Shown here piece after piece: positions 7,923 to 16,379 of a stretch of DNA of 25,886 nucleotides (positions within the stretch are counted from its first letter, which is position 1; the number at the start of each line of letters is the position of its first letter). The position numbers were made by a program, and so were the translations under genes. The notes beneath the pieces are model-generated. The model ran no database searches and had not been told where the DNA came from. It worked only from the letters and a program-made list of their open reading frames with translations. Source of the stretch: a virus; the IMG/VR virus record IMGVR_UViG_3300043449_000641, positions 1 through 25,886 of that record; one strand, given 5' to 3'.

Positions 7923-8145
7923 ATTTTCTTGAAATTTGAAGTGCTTCTTCTGTTTGTCCTTTCTTGATGCAGTCAATCATTTGTCTTGCATCTTTCACAA
8001 TTTCTTGTTCTTTTCCACCTTCCATTTTTGGAATCATGTCAAATGCAAGTTTTGATGAATCAAGAAGTGGTTTCATTGATTCTTGAACATTCTGCAAAAC
8101 TTTCAAAGTTTCATTCAGATGATTCAGTTGTTTTTTATTCATCAT
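7900..8145 (-). CDS. Small helical protein between tail genes, 81 aa
   Basis: This short, almost wholly helical protein has heptad-like leucines at its start (LNHLNETLKVLQNVQESM) and a second amphipathic helix (EQEIVKDARQMIDCIKKG). No signal peptide or membrane segment is present, and I do not recognise the family. Its ATG overlaps the stop of the preceding tail-tip gene by 4 bases (ATGA), and its 3' end overlaps the next tail gene by 23 bases, so it is translationally tied to tail-tip production. It could be a minor tail component or an assembly chaperone; the sequence does not decide between them. Confidence 0.65.
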   Translation of the reverse strand: MMNKKQLNHLNETLKVLQNVQESMKPLLDSSKLAFDMIPKMEGGKEQEIVKDARQMIDCIKKGQTEEALQISRKYVSSGSK

Positions 8146-9863
8146 TCATCAATTCTTATTGTTGTCACTTTTCCGTTTGACCATTGTTGTCTTTGTTTGT
8201 AGGTTATTTTGCAAAAGTTCTTTTCATCAATCCAGTCACACTTCAAAATTTCCGACAAAACACCATCAATTTCAGCGAAATTGTTGTCTTGCAAAGATAC
8301 GAAATTCGAACCAGTCAATCGAATTCTGACATCATTTTTCACAATGTAGTCATTCAACTGAATCTGGTTGATGTAGTGAAACCGATTCCACAATGAAAAT
8401 GCAGAAACTTTGTCAAGATAGTTTGAAGGTTGTTTTCCATTGACACACCACAAGATTTTTGTGGTTGAAAAGAATTGTTGTGATATTTGAAGACAATCTT
8501 TTCTGTCTGTGATTTGTTGTGCAAAGTTAGTTCCACCACCAAAAACACCAGTGACAGAATCAATGACTTCTGCAACTGATTTCCCCAAAATTTCAAACCA
8601 GTCAAGTTCACCTTTTCTTGCACCAAGTGAAAAAGGAATTTGCACTGATTGAAGACCTTTGATTGAAACAAGGTCTGCATTCACAACATTCAATGGTTCA
8701 GTTGAAAATTCTGCAAATGAATTGTCATATACTTTTCCATCAATGGAATGAAAATCTGTGAAGTCTGCTTGATATTTGATGAAATATCTTTTCCAAGAAT
8801 CTTCAACATTGTATTCGAATGCATCATCACGTTCTGATTGAAGTGAAAGTGCTGGTGTCAACTGCAAGGTTGTTTGATTTTCCCACCAGTCACGTCTTTC
8901 AATTCTGACAACACCATTGTTCACTTTTGTTTGTGCATTGAACATCAATTCAACTGCTTGAATCAATTCACCAAGTGTTTGAACTGAATCAGATGTTGAT
9001 GGTGTTCCTTTCGTGAATGCATTGTTCAAAAATGCTGGTTCATATCCAAAAATTGACATTCTGTCTTTGACAAGTGGAACTGGAAGAATTGTCCATTGTG
9101 GTTCTGAATCAAAAAGTGTTGATTGAAAAGTGAAACCAAGATGTTGACAACCTTTTGTCAATAATTCTTTGACTTTGCAACCTTTGAATTTCCTTTTCGG
9201 TGGAAATAACAACTGCAAAAGTTTTGTTGCAAGGTCAATGACCACAGAAAGAATTGCAAGAAAATAAATGAATCTTGCAGTTGCTTTGATTGAAAGTGCA
9301 ATCACGTCACCAGTGTCAACTGATGGTGGAACACTTAAATTCAACGTAATTGCTTGAACAAGTTCAGCAGTTGATTGTGCAAGTTCTTTTGATGCTTCTG
9401 CAAGTTCTTTTCCCATGATGAACAATGTGATTGACAACGACACTGCTTGTGCATATCGGTCAGGTGGAATCACAAAATAGTCAATCATTTCAAAATTGAA
9501 TTGAACATTTTTTGACAACATCAAATCGAAAGTTGTTCCATTTGCTTTGTCAAAGAAGTCATCTTGACCTTTTCTTTTTTTCAATTTGACTTCGATGTCA
9601 TAAAGTCTTTGAATCACACCATCAGTCAAATCAACATACATTTCAAGTGTCACACCTGAATCAAGTTGCACTTCATAGGGAATTCCTTCAAAGATTCCTT
9701 GTGTCTGAATATGTTGTTTCACGATGTCAAATGCTTCACGTGGCAAAACAACCGAATCAGTTGACAATTTCAAGACATCTGGATTTTCAGAAAAATCAGA
9801 AACAATTCCGATTTCACTTCGATTTCGTGGTGAAATTTCCACACCATTCAAAAAATGTTTCAT
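8142..9863 (-). CDS. Distal tail / tail-tip hub-like protein with hydrophobic segments, 573 aa
   Basis: The gene directly follows the tape measure (ATGA overlap), where siphoviruses encode distal tail and hub proteins. The N-terminus (about 1-95) starts MKHFLNGVEISPRN and is beta-rich, with short strands ending in LYDIEVKLKKRKG. Residues about 139-152 (AVSLSITLFIMG) and about 190-220 (an uninterrupted stretch including FIYFLAILSVVIDLATKLLQLLF) are strongly hydrophobic and flanked by helical segments. The C-terminal half (about 250-573) is soluble and beta-rich, containing VRIERRDWW and the ending SNGKVTTIRIDE. Hydrophobic helices in a tail-tip protein could remain buried until infection and then insert in a membrane; this is inference. 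Family not named with certainty. Confidence 0.7.
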   Translation of the reverse strand: MKHFLNGVEISPRNRSEIGIVSDFSENPDVLKLSTDSVVLPREAFDIVKQHIQTQGIFEGIPYEVQLDSGVTLEMYVDLTDGVIQRLYDIEVKLKKRKGQDDFFDKANGTTFDLMLSKNVQFNFEMIDYFVIPPDRYAQAVSLSITLFIMGKELAEASKELAQSTAELVQAITLNLSVPPSVDTGDVIALSIKATARFIYFLAILSVVIDLATKLLQLLFPPKRKFKGCKVKELLTKGCQHLGFTFQSTLFDSEPQWTILPVPLVKDRMSIFGYEPAFLNNAFTKGTPSTSDSVQTLGELIQAVELMFNAQTKVNNGVVRIERRDWWENQTTLQLTPALSLQSERDDAFEYNVEDSWKRYFIKYQADFTDFHSIDGKVYDNSFAEFSTEPLNVVNADLVSIKGLQSVQIPFSLGARKGELDWFEILGKSVAEVIDSVTGVFGGGTNFAQQITDRKDCLQISQQFFSTTKILWCVNGKQPSNYLDKVSAFSLWNRFHYINQIQLNDYIVKNDVRIRLTGSNFVSLQDNNFAEIDGVLSEILKCDWIDEKNFCKITYKQRQQWSNGKVTTIRIDE

Positions 9864-12800
9864 CTTTTCACTTTGTATTTGTTGAAGATTGTTGTGTTCC
9901 CTTTTTTTGTTTTTTCAATCATTTCAAAGAACGTTTGTGTGATTTGACCGATTTCAAAATGATGTTCAGGTTTGTTTTCAATCACACTTGTCAAGTTGTC
10001 AAGTTTTTGAACCAGAATTGCAGTGTCCATTGCAGAACCGATTTGTGAATCATTTCTGGTGAACACCTTCATGTTCTGATATTCAACTGCAAGTTTTGTC
10101 AATTGTTCATTTGAAAGATTTCCGATTTGCTGGTTCAATGATTTCGGAATCACACGTTCATTCGGGTGCAGAACTGCATGAAATCCACCACGACCATCAA
10201 CACCACGACCATTTGAACCAGTGTCTTCTGTTCCATCAAAGAATGCTGGAATCGAATTGATGAATTGTGTCAACAATGTGATGTCTTTGATGGTGTCTGC
10301 AAGTGGTGTTTCTGAACCATTTTCAACTTTTTGTGAATACGTTGTCAAAGCAGTTTCAACCAGTTTGATTTTTTCTTGTTTCTTTTGTTCTTGAAGTTTC
10401 TTTTTGTTTGCTTCATCAATGATTTTCTGGTTTTCTGCAAGTGATTCTTTTGCACTGATGTTCCCATTCTTTGCAAGTTCTTCAAGTGCAGTTTGATTTT
10501 CTTCTGCTTTTGCAATTTCCTTGTCAAGTTGTGCAATTTTTTCTTCTGATTTTTTGATGAAATAGTCAGCAGATGCTTTGATGATTTCTTGAATTGCTTG
10601 TTGTCGCTTCTTCATGTCTTCAATTTCATCATCAGTCATCTTCTTGTTCATTTCACGTTTTTTGTTGTTTGTATTTTCAAAATCATTCAACAATTTTTCA
10701 TTTTCAGTCTTCTTTTCATCAGTGATTTTTTCATCAATCTTGATGACATCATCAGCATAAGTTTCATCAATTTTGATTTTCTTGATTCGAAGGTCATCTT
10801 GCATTTGTGCAATTTCAACATCAAGTTCTTTTTGTCTTTGTGTGTAACTTGCTTCAATTTTGTCTTTGTCTTTTTGTGTGATTCCTTCTTGTGCAAGAAG
10901 TTTGATTTTTTCATCAAGAAGTTTGTTTTGTTCTTCAAGAATTTTGTTTTCAACTTCGATTGAAAGTGTTTGTTTTTCAAATTCTGCACGTTGTTTCAAA
11001 TTTAATTTTTCCAGATTTGCACGTTCCTGAATTTTTCGATTCAATGAAGTATTTGAAGAAATCAATTTTTCCAGATTTGCTTGATGCACTTTGTCTTCAT
11101 CAATCAATTCACCTTCTGCATTTTGTGTTGGTGTTGCAAGTTGAACACCCAAAACAATTCCAGAACCTTCTTCAATCTTTTTTTGTGCATTTTCAATGAT
11201 TGTTTCAATGTCATCATTGATTTTCTTTATCTGTCTGTCCTGATTAATCATTTCAAGGTCTTGAAGAAGTTGTCTTGATTCTTGCAAATAGTCATTGACT
11301 GCACCAAGTTCTGTTTTGAATTCTTTGACACTTCCAGTTGCAGTGTTGACCGAACCAGAATAACCACCAGTTGATGTTGTTGCTTGTTTTGATTTGTAAC
11401 TATATTTTCCAAGTGCATCTGCATTTGACATCGTGTTTTTTGTCAAATCTTCAAGGTCTTTGTTGATTTTTCTGCTTTGACCAGCAAGTTCTTCAAGTTC
11501 AAGTGCAGTTTTTCCGAAAATACCCCCTTTTCCAAGTGCATTCATTGTTTTCGAATCAACAACAAGTGAAAAATCACCAGCAATCAAATTTTTTCTTGTG
11601 TCTTCTGAAACACCGATTTTTTTGATTCTTTCGTTGATTAGTTCTTGTTTTTTCAATAAGTCTGTGAATTTTCCTTCATTTGCTTGTTGTTTGTATTGTA
11701 GTCTTTTGTAGTTGATATATTCTTGAACTGCAAGATTCAATTGATTCTGAAAAGCAGTTTCATCAGAAAGATTCTTCAATGTTGTTCCATATTGTGAATT
11801 TATTTTGTCAATCAAAGAAAGTCTTTCACGTGAATTTGCATTTGTTCCTTTCAATTGATTAATCAAACCGACAAATTCAGTTGTTTCTTTTGCAACCCAT
11901 TCTGCACCTTCTTCTGTTTTTCGGTTCATTTCTTCAAGTGCTTCTTTTCGTTTCACTTCTTCTTCACGTGCTTTTTCAGTTGCTTCTGCACTTTGTTCAC
12001 TTGCACCAAAATAGTCATAAAGTGCAAATGCAAGTTCTGTGACTGCAACTGCAATCAAACCCCAAGGTGTGCCCATCATGGTTGTTTTCAATGCTTTTTG
12101 TGAAGCATTTGCAGAATTTGTTGCAAGTGTCATTGTTTGTGTTGCACGTGCAGTTTGAAGTTGTGCAAGTCTGTATGCACGTGTGAATGGAATGTTTTGC
12201 ATGATTGATTTTCCGATTCCATTGAAACCAAGTTCTGCAAGTTTGTTGTATGTGTTGACCATCATGATGGTTGCTTTGTAAACCAACCACATTCTAACTG
12301 CTTGACCACCAAGATTGATAATTGTTCCAAGATTTTGTGCAAGAAAATCAAGAATTGCACCGAATGTTCCAGTCACATGACCAGATGCATCAATTCCAAG
12401 AACATATTTGTCAAACGCATTGACAAGTTTGTCAATTTTTGCTTGAAGTGTTTCATTCTTTTTGTTGTATTCATCAGTGATTGAATCTTGTTTTTTCAAT
12501 GATTCAGTTGCAAGATTTGTTCTTTTTGTTAACAAGTCAGTATTTGTTGATAATTTCAAAAGAACTTCACTTGCACCAGCACCATCAAGTTTCAATCCAT
12601 CAAGTGCAGTTGCAAGACCAACTGCGTCACCTTTGAATTGTTTTGTTCCTTCGACAACTTTCATGAATGCACCCATCAAGTCAGTGTTGACAAGATTTGC
12701 AAATTCTTGTGTGTTCATTCCAGCAATCTTTGAAAAACCTTCTGTGTCTTCTGCCATTTTTTTCAAGATTCCACTGACTGCCGTTCCACCACGTTCAGCA

Positions 12801-14083
12801 GTGACATTCAATTCTTGAAGTGTTGCAGAAAGACCCAAAACTTGACCAGTTGACAAACCAAGTGGAATTCCCACACCACCGATTCGACCAGCAAAATCAG
12901 AAATTACGGGTGAAGTTGCAGAACCTTGTGCACCAAGTTCATTCAATGCATTTCCGATGTTCAACAAATCTTGTGAAACATTTTGTGATTTGATGTCAGA
13001 AAATACATTTCGAAGACCACCGATGACAGAAGTGATTTCATCTGCACCACCAGTGAATTCGTCACCAAGTGCAACATTCAATTTGTTCACAGAATCAGTG
13101 AAACCAACAATGTCTTTTTTTCCGATTCCAAGTTGACCACCAATGACTGCAATTCTTTGAAGTTCTTGAACACTTGTTCTGGTGTCAATCTTCAAAAGTT
13201 CTTGTGAAAGTGCTTTTGCTTCTTTTGTTGACACATCAAGTGTCTTTGACATATTTGCATTTTCTTCATCAAATGATTTCAATGTGTTTGTTGCCTTTGT
13301 GACAACTGCACCGATTCCGAATGCAAGACCAACATTTGCAAGACCATTTTGAAGTGTTTGCAATGCACCAACATAGTTCCCAACATTTCGAAAATTGTCA
13401 CCGACATTTGCATCAATTTGCTTCAATCGTGCATCGTATTTTTGTGCTTCGGCAGTCACAATTTTGTATTGATTTGCAAGTCTTTGATATTGTGCAGTGT
13501 TTTGTTTTCCTTCTTCTTCAAGTTTGTTCATTTCAGATGCAAGGTCTTTCGATGCATTTTTCAAGTCACGTGTTGCCTTGACAAGTTGATTGTATGCACT
13601 TGCTTCTTTTTGTGCTTGTTGTGATGCACGTTCTTCTGCTTTTTGTTTTCGTTCTTCTGCACGTTGTTGTTGTTCAGACAACTTGATTCTTTCACGTTGT
13701 GTTTTCAGTTTTTGTTGTTCTGCTTTTTCATTTTCTTGAAGTGCTTTTCCACCTTCACGAAGTCTTTTCTGATATTCTTGTTCAAGTTTTTCAAGTTGTT
13801 GTGTGACCTTGACTTGATTCGCTTCTGCTTGTTTTTTCAGGTTTTCAATCTTGATTGCTTCAATCAACAACTTGTTTGACTTTTCTTGTGCTTTGTTCAA
13901 TTCATTGATTGACTTTGAAGAATCCATTTTGTTTTTTCCAAGTGCATCATTCAATGCTTGTGCAACTTTCACAGATGATTGATGCATCTGGTCAAGTTTT
14001 TGAATTGATTGTTCTGCACTTTCACGAAGTTTTTTGAAGATGTCAACTTCTTTGAACAAGTCTTCGATTCCTATTTTTTTCAT
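9860..14083 (-). CDS. Tail tape measure protein, 1407 aa
   Basis: At 1407 residues this is the longest gene, in the expected place between small tail genes and the tail tip. The N-terminal third (about 1-240) is a long charged coiled coil. Residues about 250-560 contain the TP901-type tape-measure core (ANVGLAFGIGAVVTKA, GGQLGIGKKDIVGFTDSVNK, NVTAERGGTAVSGILKKMA). Hydrophobic stretches near residues 573-620 (FGAILDFLAQNLGTIINLGG) and 668-690 (GTPWGLIAVAVTELAFALYD) are typical of tape measures and may form the membrane-active part. A second charged coiled coil spans about 960-1250. The C-terminal GRGGFHAVLHPNERVI tract near 1290-1310 recurs in many tape measures. At about 0.15 nm per residue the tail would be near 200 nm. 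The start overlaps the upstream stop as ATGA. Confidence 0.93.
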   Translation of the reverse strand: MKKIGIEDLFKEVDIFKKLRESAEQSIQKLDQMHQSSVKVAQALNDALGKNKMDSSKSINELNKAQEKSNKLLIEAIKIENLKKQAEANQVKVTQQLEKLEQEYQKRLREGGKALQENEKAEQQKLKTQRERIKLSEQQQRAEERKQKAEERASQQAQKEASAYNQLVKATRDLKNASKDLASEMNKLEEEGKQNTAQYQRLANQYKIVTAEAQKYDARLKQIDANVGDNFRNVGNYVGALQTLQNGLANVGLAFGIGAVVTKATNTLKSFDEENANMSKTLDVSTKEAKALSQELLKIDTRTSVQELQRIAVIGGQLGIGKKDIVGFTDSVNKLNVALGDEFTGGADEITSVIGGLRNVFSDIKSQNVSQDLLNIGNALNELGAQGSATSPVISDFAGRIGGVGIPLGLSTGQVLGLSATLQELNVTAERGGTAVSGILKKMAEDTEGFSKIAGMNTQEFANLVNTDLMGAFMKVVEGTKQFKGDAVGLATALDGLKLDGAGASEVLLKLSTNTDLLTKRTNLATESLKKQDSITDEYNKKNETLQAKIDKLVNAFDKYVLGIDASGHVTGTFGAILDFLAQNLGTIINLGGQAVRMWLVYKATIMMVNTYNKLAELGFNGIGKSIMQNIPFTRAYRLAQLQTARATQTMTLATNSANASQKALKTTMMGTPWGLIAVAVTELAFALYDYFGASEQSAEATEKAREEEVKRKEALEEMNRKTEEGAEWVAKETTEFVGLINQLKGTNANSRERLSLIDKINSQYGTTLKNLSDETAFQNQLNLAVQEYINYKRLQYKQQANEGKFTDLLKKQELINERIKKIGVSEDTRKNLIAGDFSLVVDSKTMNALGKGGIFGKTALELEELAGQSRKINKDLEDLTKNTMSNADALGKYSYKSKQATTSTGGYSGSVNTATGSVKEFKTELGAVNDYLQESRQLLQDLEMINQDRQIKKINDDIETIIENAQKKIEEGSGIVLGVQLATPTQNAEGELIDEDKVHQANLEKLISSNTSLNRKIQERANLEKLNLKQRAEFEKQTLSIEVENKILEEQNKLLDEKIKLLAQEGITQKDKDKIEASYTQRQKELDVEIAQMQDDLRIKKIKIDETYADDVIKIDEKITDEKKTENEKLLNDFENTNNKKREMNKKMTDDEIEDMKKRQQAIQEIIKASADYFIKKSEEKIAQLDKEIAKAEENQTALEELAKNGNISAKESLAENQKIIDEANKKKLQEQKKQEKIKLVETALTTYSQKVENGSETPLADTIKDITLLTQFINSIPAFFDGTEDTGSNGRGVDGRGGFHAVLHPNERVIPKSLNQQIGNLSNEQLTKLAVEYQNMKVFTRNDSQIGSAMDTAILVQKLDNLTSVIENKPEHHFEIGQITQTFFEMIEKTKKGNTTIFNKYKVKR

Positions 14084-14604
14084 TTTTTTCTGTTGTTTAT
14101 TGAACTTTCAATCTTCATTGCACGTTCATATTCTTTCAATATATTGAACCATTCACGTGTTGTGATATTCTTCGAATTGACCCATTGATTCAACCATTTT
14201 GACACATGGACAAGTGCTTGTTCAATTGACATTCCTGAATTTGCATTGTTGACCATTGACTTCAATTTCTGAATCTGCATTTCAATTTGTGTCAACTTGA
14301 ATCTGTCAAGTGTGATGACAAAGTCAAGTTGCAGTTTTGTTTGTTTTTTTATTGCTTCCAGCATCTTTTTGTGTTTGTCTGTCAATCCAAATTCATTCAA
14401 ATAAGAATCGTAAATTTCAGACCACACTTGATTGTCTTCAATTTCATTTCCATTCTTCAAATCTTTTCTGACATATTTCAAATTCCCTTCTGTGCATCGA
14501 ATCCAGTTGAACAATGGAAGTTCATCAATGTCAAGAAAATATCTTTTCGACTTCAATGATGAATCTTCTTGAAACTTCGTTTGCAAGTTTTTGTTTGTTT
14601 TCAT
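14080..14604 (-). CDS. Small tail protein, possible tape-measure chaperone region
   Basis: This helical protein of about 174 residues is not recognised by name. It contains KRYFLDIDELPLFNWIRC followed by EGNLKYVRKDL, a pattern I associate with conserved Bacteroidota phage proteins encoded just before the tape measure, and ends in lysine-rich ESSINNRKK. Position suggests a tail-assembly chaperone or minor tail protein. The start is uncertain: the frame is open to 14691, the ATG at 14604 overlaps the preceding gene by 74 bases, and a TTG at 14556 would place the conserved KRYFLDIDELP tract right at the N-terminus with 26 bases of overlap. I saw no obvious slippery frameshift signal linking it to its neighbour. 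The stop overlaps the tape-measure ATG (ATGA). Confidence 0.65.
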   Translation of the reverse strand: MKTNKNLQTKFQEDSSLKSKRYFLDIDELPLFNWIRCTEGNLKYVRKDLKNGNEIEDNQVWSEIYDSYLNEFGLTDKHKKMLEAIKKQTKLQLDFVITLDRFKLTQIEMQIQKLKSMVNNANSGMSIEQALVHVSKWLNQWVNSKNITTREWFNILKEYERAMKIESSINNRKK

Positions 14605-14992
14605 CAGTAAGTCCGACAATACCTTCACCATATTCATAAAAAAGATTTGTTTTTTCACCATTTTCATCAATTTTGATAGGGTCTGCATCAATCACAATTG
14701 AATCAGACAACACAACCACAAACATTGACCGATAAAATTCACCAGTGTCAAAAAGTGTGTAATGTGAACCAGCAATTTTTTCTGGATTGATTGATTCAGT
14801 GAATTCAGAATATGTTCCAATGATGTCACCATCTTCATCAATTCCTTTTTCAAACAACTGGTCTTGTCGAATCCAGTCAAGAACCATTTTCTTCAAATTC
14901 TGGTCACGAAAAACTTCAAACCAGATTGATTTTGAACTGATTGTTCTTGCACGATTCAATAATTTTCCAAGTTCTGTTTTCATCAAATCCAT
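14531..14992 (-). CDS. Minor tail / tail-completion-like protein, 153 aa
   Basis: This is the first gene after the mid-operon terminator. The protein has WIRQDQLFEKGIDEDGDIIG followed by TYSEFTESINP, then a beta stretch RSMFVVVLSDSIVIDADPI and a final helical LANEVSRRFIIEVEKIF. The combination (an N-terminal helix, a QLFEKGID tract, then a strand-rich part) resembles HK97 gp10-like/virion-morphogenesis minor tail proteins of Bacteroidota phages; the exact family is inference. The ATG at 14992 is only four bases after a TAAATTTG promoter box, so the message may be leaderless or nearly so. An in-frame ATG three codons later is an alternative start. The 3' end overlaps the next gene. Confidence 0.7.
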   Translation of the reverse strand: MDLMKTELGKLLNRARTISSKSIWFEVFRDQNLKKMVLDWIRQDQLFEKGIDEDGDIIGTYSEFTESINPEKIAGSHYTLFDTGEFYRSMFVVVLSDSIVIDADPIKIDENGEKTNLFYEYGEGIVGLTDENKQKLANEVSRRFIIEVEKIFS

Positions 14993-14996
14993 ATTG

Positions 14997-15004
14997 CAAA
15001 TTTA
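14997..15004 (-). promoter_or_regulatory. TAAATTTG promoter box ahead of tail genes
   Basis: The minus strand reads CGTAAATTTGC, a match to the Bacteroidota -7 element TAnnTTTG. It sits between the terminator at 15007-15040 and the ATG at 14992, where a restart of transcription is needed. No convincing TTG box is visible 17-21 bases upstream. The same ten bases CGTAAATTTG recur at 24318-24327 and 25400-25409. Confidence 0.45.
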
Positions 15005-15006
15005 CG

Positions 15007-15040
15007 AAAAAAAAAGAAGGGTGTTGAATACACAACACCC
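15007..15040 (-). terminator. Strong rho-independent terminator inside the structural gene block
   Basis: On the minus strand GGGTGTTG (15040-15033), a six-base loop and CAACACCC (15026-15019) form a perfect 8-bp stem followed by TTCTTTTTTTTT (15018-15007). It lies 27 bases after the stop of the gene at 15067-15444 and separates head and tail-tube genes from the tape-measure and tail-tip genes. It may lower expression of the latter. Confidence 0.85.
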
Positions 15041-15066
15041 CACTTTCGTTCATAGTTTGACATGAA

Positions 15067-15444
15067 TCAATTTGAATCTGATGGTGCTTCTGGTGAAGTT
15101 TCAGATGTTTTCGCTTCTGCAAGTGGTTCTTTCACAACATTGTCAACTGGAACACGTGTTTCTGAAAATTTACTTTTCCAGATTGCAAGTGCTTTTTCAA
15201 ATGCTTTGATTTTCGACTTGTTTTTTCCACACAATTTGTCAATGAACTTTTGTGCATCTGTCTTGTTCAAAGACTGCAAATAGTTTGCATTTACACTTGT
15301 GTTGATGAAACGAATTTCATTTGCTTCTTGAAACAACCACACAATTCTTTTTTTGGGAATTTGTTCTTCACCATAAACTTTCAATGCTTCTTGAATTGAC
15401 TTGAATTCACGCATTGTTTTTTCATTGAATGGTCTTTTTTCCAT
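15067..15444 (-). CDS. Possible tail assembly protein, 125 aa
   Basis: The gene lies directly after the tail-tube gene, the usual place of a tail assembly chaperone. The protein is helical and charged (FKSIQEALKVYGEEQIPKKR, then a second helix DAQKFIDKLCGKNKSKIKAF) with a disordered, Pro/Ser/Glu-rich tail (residues about 105-125, ending PEAPSDSN). I do not recognise the family. I start at the ATG at 15444 (MEKRPFNEK); an in-frame TTG three codons upstream is less likely. It begins 10 bases after the tail-tube stop and is the last gene before the strong terminator at 15007-15040. No frameshift extension was evident. Confidence 0.65.
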   Translation of the reverse strand: MEKRPFNEKTMREFKSIQEALKVYGEEQIPKKRIVWLFQEANEIRFINTSVNANYLQSLNKTDAQKFIDKLCGKNKSKIKAFEKALAIWKSKFSETRVPVDNVVKEPLAEAKTSETSPEAPSDSN

Positions 15445-15454
15445 GTTCTTCAAA

Positions 15455-16354
15455 TTAAGATGCAGTAAATGTCACAGAACCAGTGAAACCAGCTTTCACA
15501 ACTGAAATGGTGTATATTTCACCAGTCACAAATGCAAATGCAAGTGTGTAATTTCCAGCAGTGTTTTCTGTCACAGAACCGATTGTTTCAACACCATTTG
15601 TCACAGATGACAATTCAAAATCTGAAATTGTTGCACCTTGAAATTTAATAGGATTGTAAGCAGTTCCATAATCAAGTGATGCATCAAATGTGATGTCAGT
15701 GTTCAATGTTTCTGCACCAAGAACAAGATTCACATCAACAAGACCTTCAAGTTCATTGAAGTTCAATCCAGCTTCTTGTGGTGTTATCATATACATTGTT
15801 CCTTCATCAAACAATCTGTCAAAATCAAATGCAACCATGATTTTTGAAGTTGTTGAATCAGTTGCAAACATATAACGTGGGTCAAACGAAGGATTGTCAA
15901 CTGGTATTGGATACAAGAAACCATTCACTTTTGAACCGACAAGATTTCCATTCACATCAACAATATAAACACCAAAATCAACACATCTGTTGTTTTGAAG
16001 TTTTGACAACAATGTCGGTGAAGAATCTTCTTGCCACAATTCACCAGCAAAAGAACGCTTTCCTTGTCGAAGGAACACCATTCTTCCTGAATTTGCTTCT
16101 TCAAATTGTGAATCTGCTTTTGCAAGTTCAACATTTTCAAAGTTTGGAAGTGGAAACCATCTTTTCGATGCATCAACTTCATTCACCAAATCATTCCACA
16201 CTGGAATGGGTGCAGACAAATCAATTCCGTTCAATGTTCCATCAGTTGCCTTCAAAGGAACAAGAATCAATTTTGATGTGACCGACTGAATCGGAACACA
16301 ATTCGGTCTTCCAGTATTTGAAAGACCACTTTCACAATTACAACCAAGTGCCAT
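15455..16354 (-). CDS. Major tail (tube) protein, 299 aa
   Basis: This 299-residue beta-rich protein lies between neck/completion genes and a possible chaperone gene, as expected for the tail-tube protein. It begins MALGCNCESGLSNTGRPNC, a Cys-rich start common in Bacteroidota phage tube proteins. The body contains KRSFAGELWQEDSSPTLLSK and CVDFGVYIVDVNGNLVG. Residues about 215-299 form an Ig-like C-terminal domain (ITFDASLDYG ... GNYTLAFAFVTGEIYTISVV), a common surface decoration of tail tubes. It has one of the strongest leaders in the window, TTAAATTA followed by ten A's and GAAAAAA before the ATG, nearly the same as the leader of the major capsid gene. This fits a protein needed in hundreds of copies. 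The tube role is inferred from position and composition. Confidence 0.75.
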   Translation of the reverse strand: MALGCNCESGLSNTGRPNCVPIQSVTSKLILVPLKATDGTLNGIDLSAPIPVWNDLVNEVDASKRWFPLPNFENVELAKADSQFEEANSGRMVFLRQGKRSFAGELWQEDSSPTLLSKLQNNRCVDFGVYIVDVNGNLVGSKVNGFLYPIPVDNPSFDPRYMFATDSTTSKIMVAFDFDRLFDEGTMYMITPQEAGLNFNELEGLVDVNLVLGAETLNTDITFDASLDYGTAYNPIKFQGATISDFELSSVTNGVETIGSVTENTAGNYTLAFAFVTGEIYTISVVKAGFTGSVTFTAS

Positions 16355-16379
16355 TTTTTTCTTTTTTTTTAATTTAACA
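16355..16379 (-). promoter_or_regulatory. A-rich translation leader of the tail-tube gene
   Basis: Immediately before the ATG the minus strand reads TTGTTAAATTA, a run of A's, then GAAAAAA. The major capsid gene has the same arrangement (19871-19894). There is no Shine-Dalgarno sequence; A-rich leaders of this kind are typical of strongly translated Bacteroidota genes. Confidence 0.6.

Noticed and set aside
7923-7976. N-terminal extension of the tail protein at 5619-7922
   Set aside because: It would lengthen the overlap with the preceding gene to 77 bases and adds a basic sequence without a leader; the ATG at 7922 is better placed.
738-14559. Plus-strand open frames, for example 738-1049, 10589-10963, 12462-12818 and 6277-6624
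   Set aside because: They lie wholly inside well-supported minus-strand genes, lack A-rich leaders and encode Phe/Cys/His-rich antisense-like proteins. The tape-measure gene leaves antisense frames open because of its restricted codon set.
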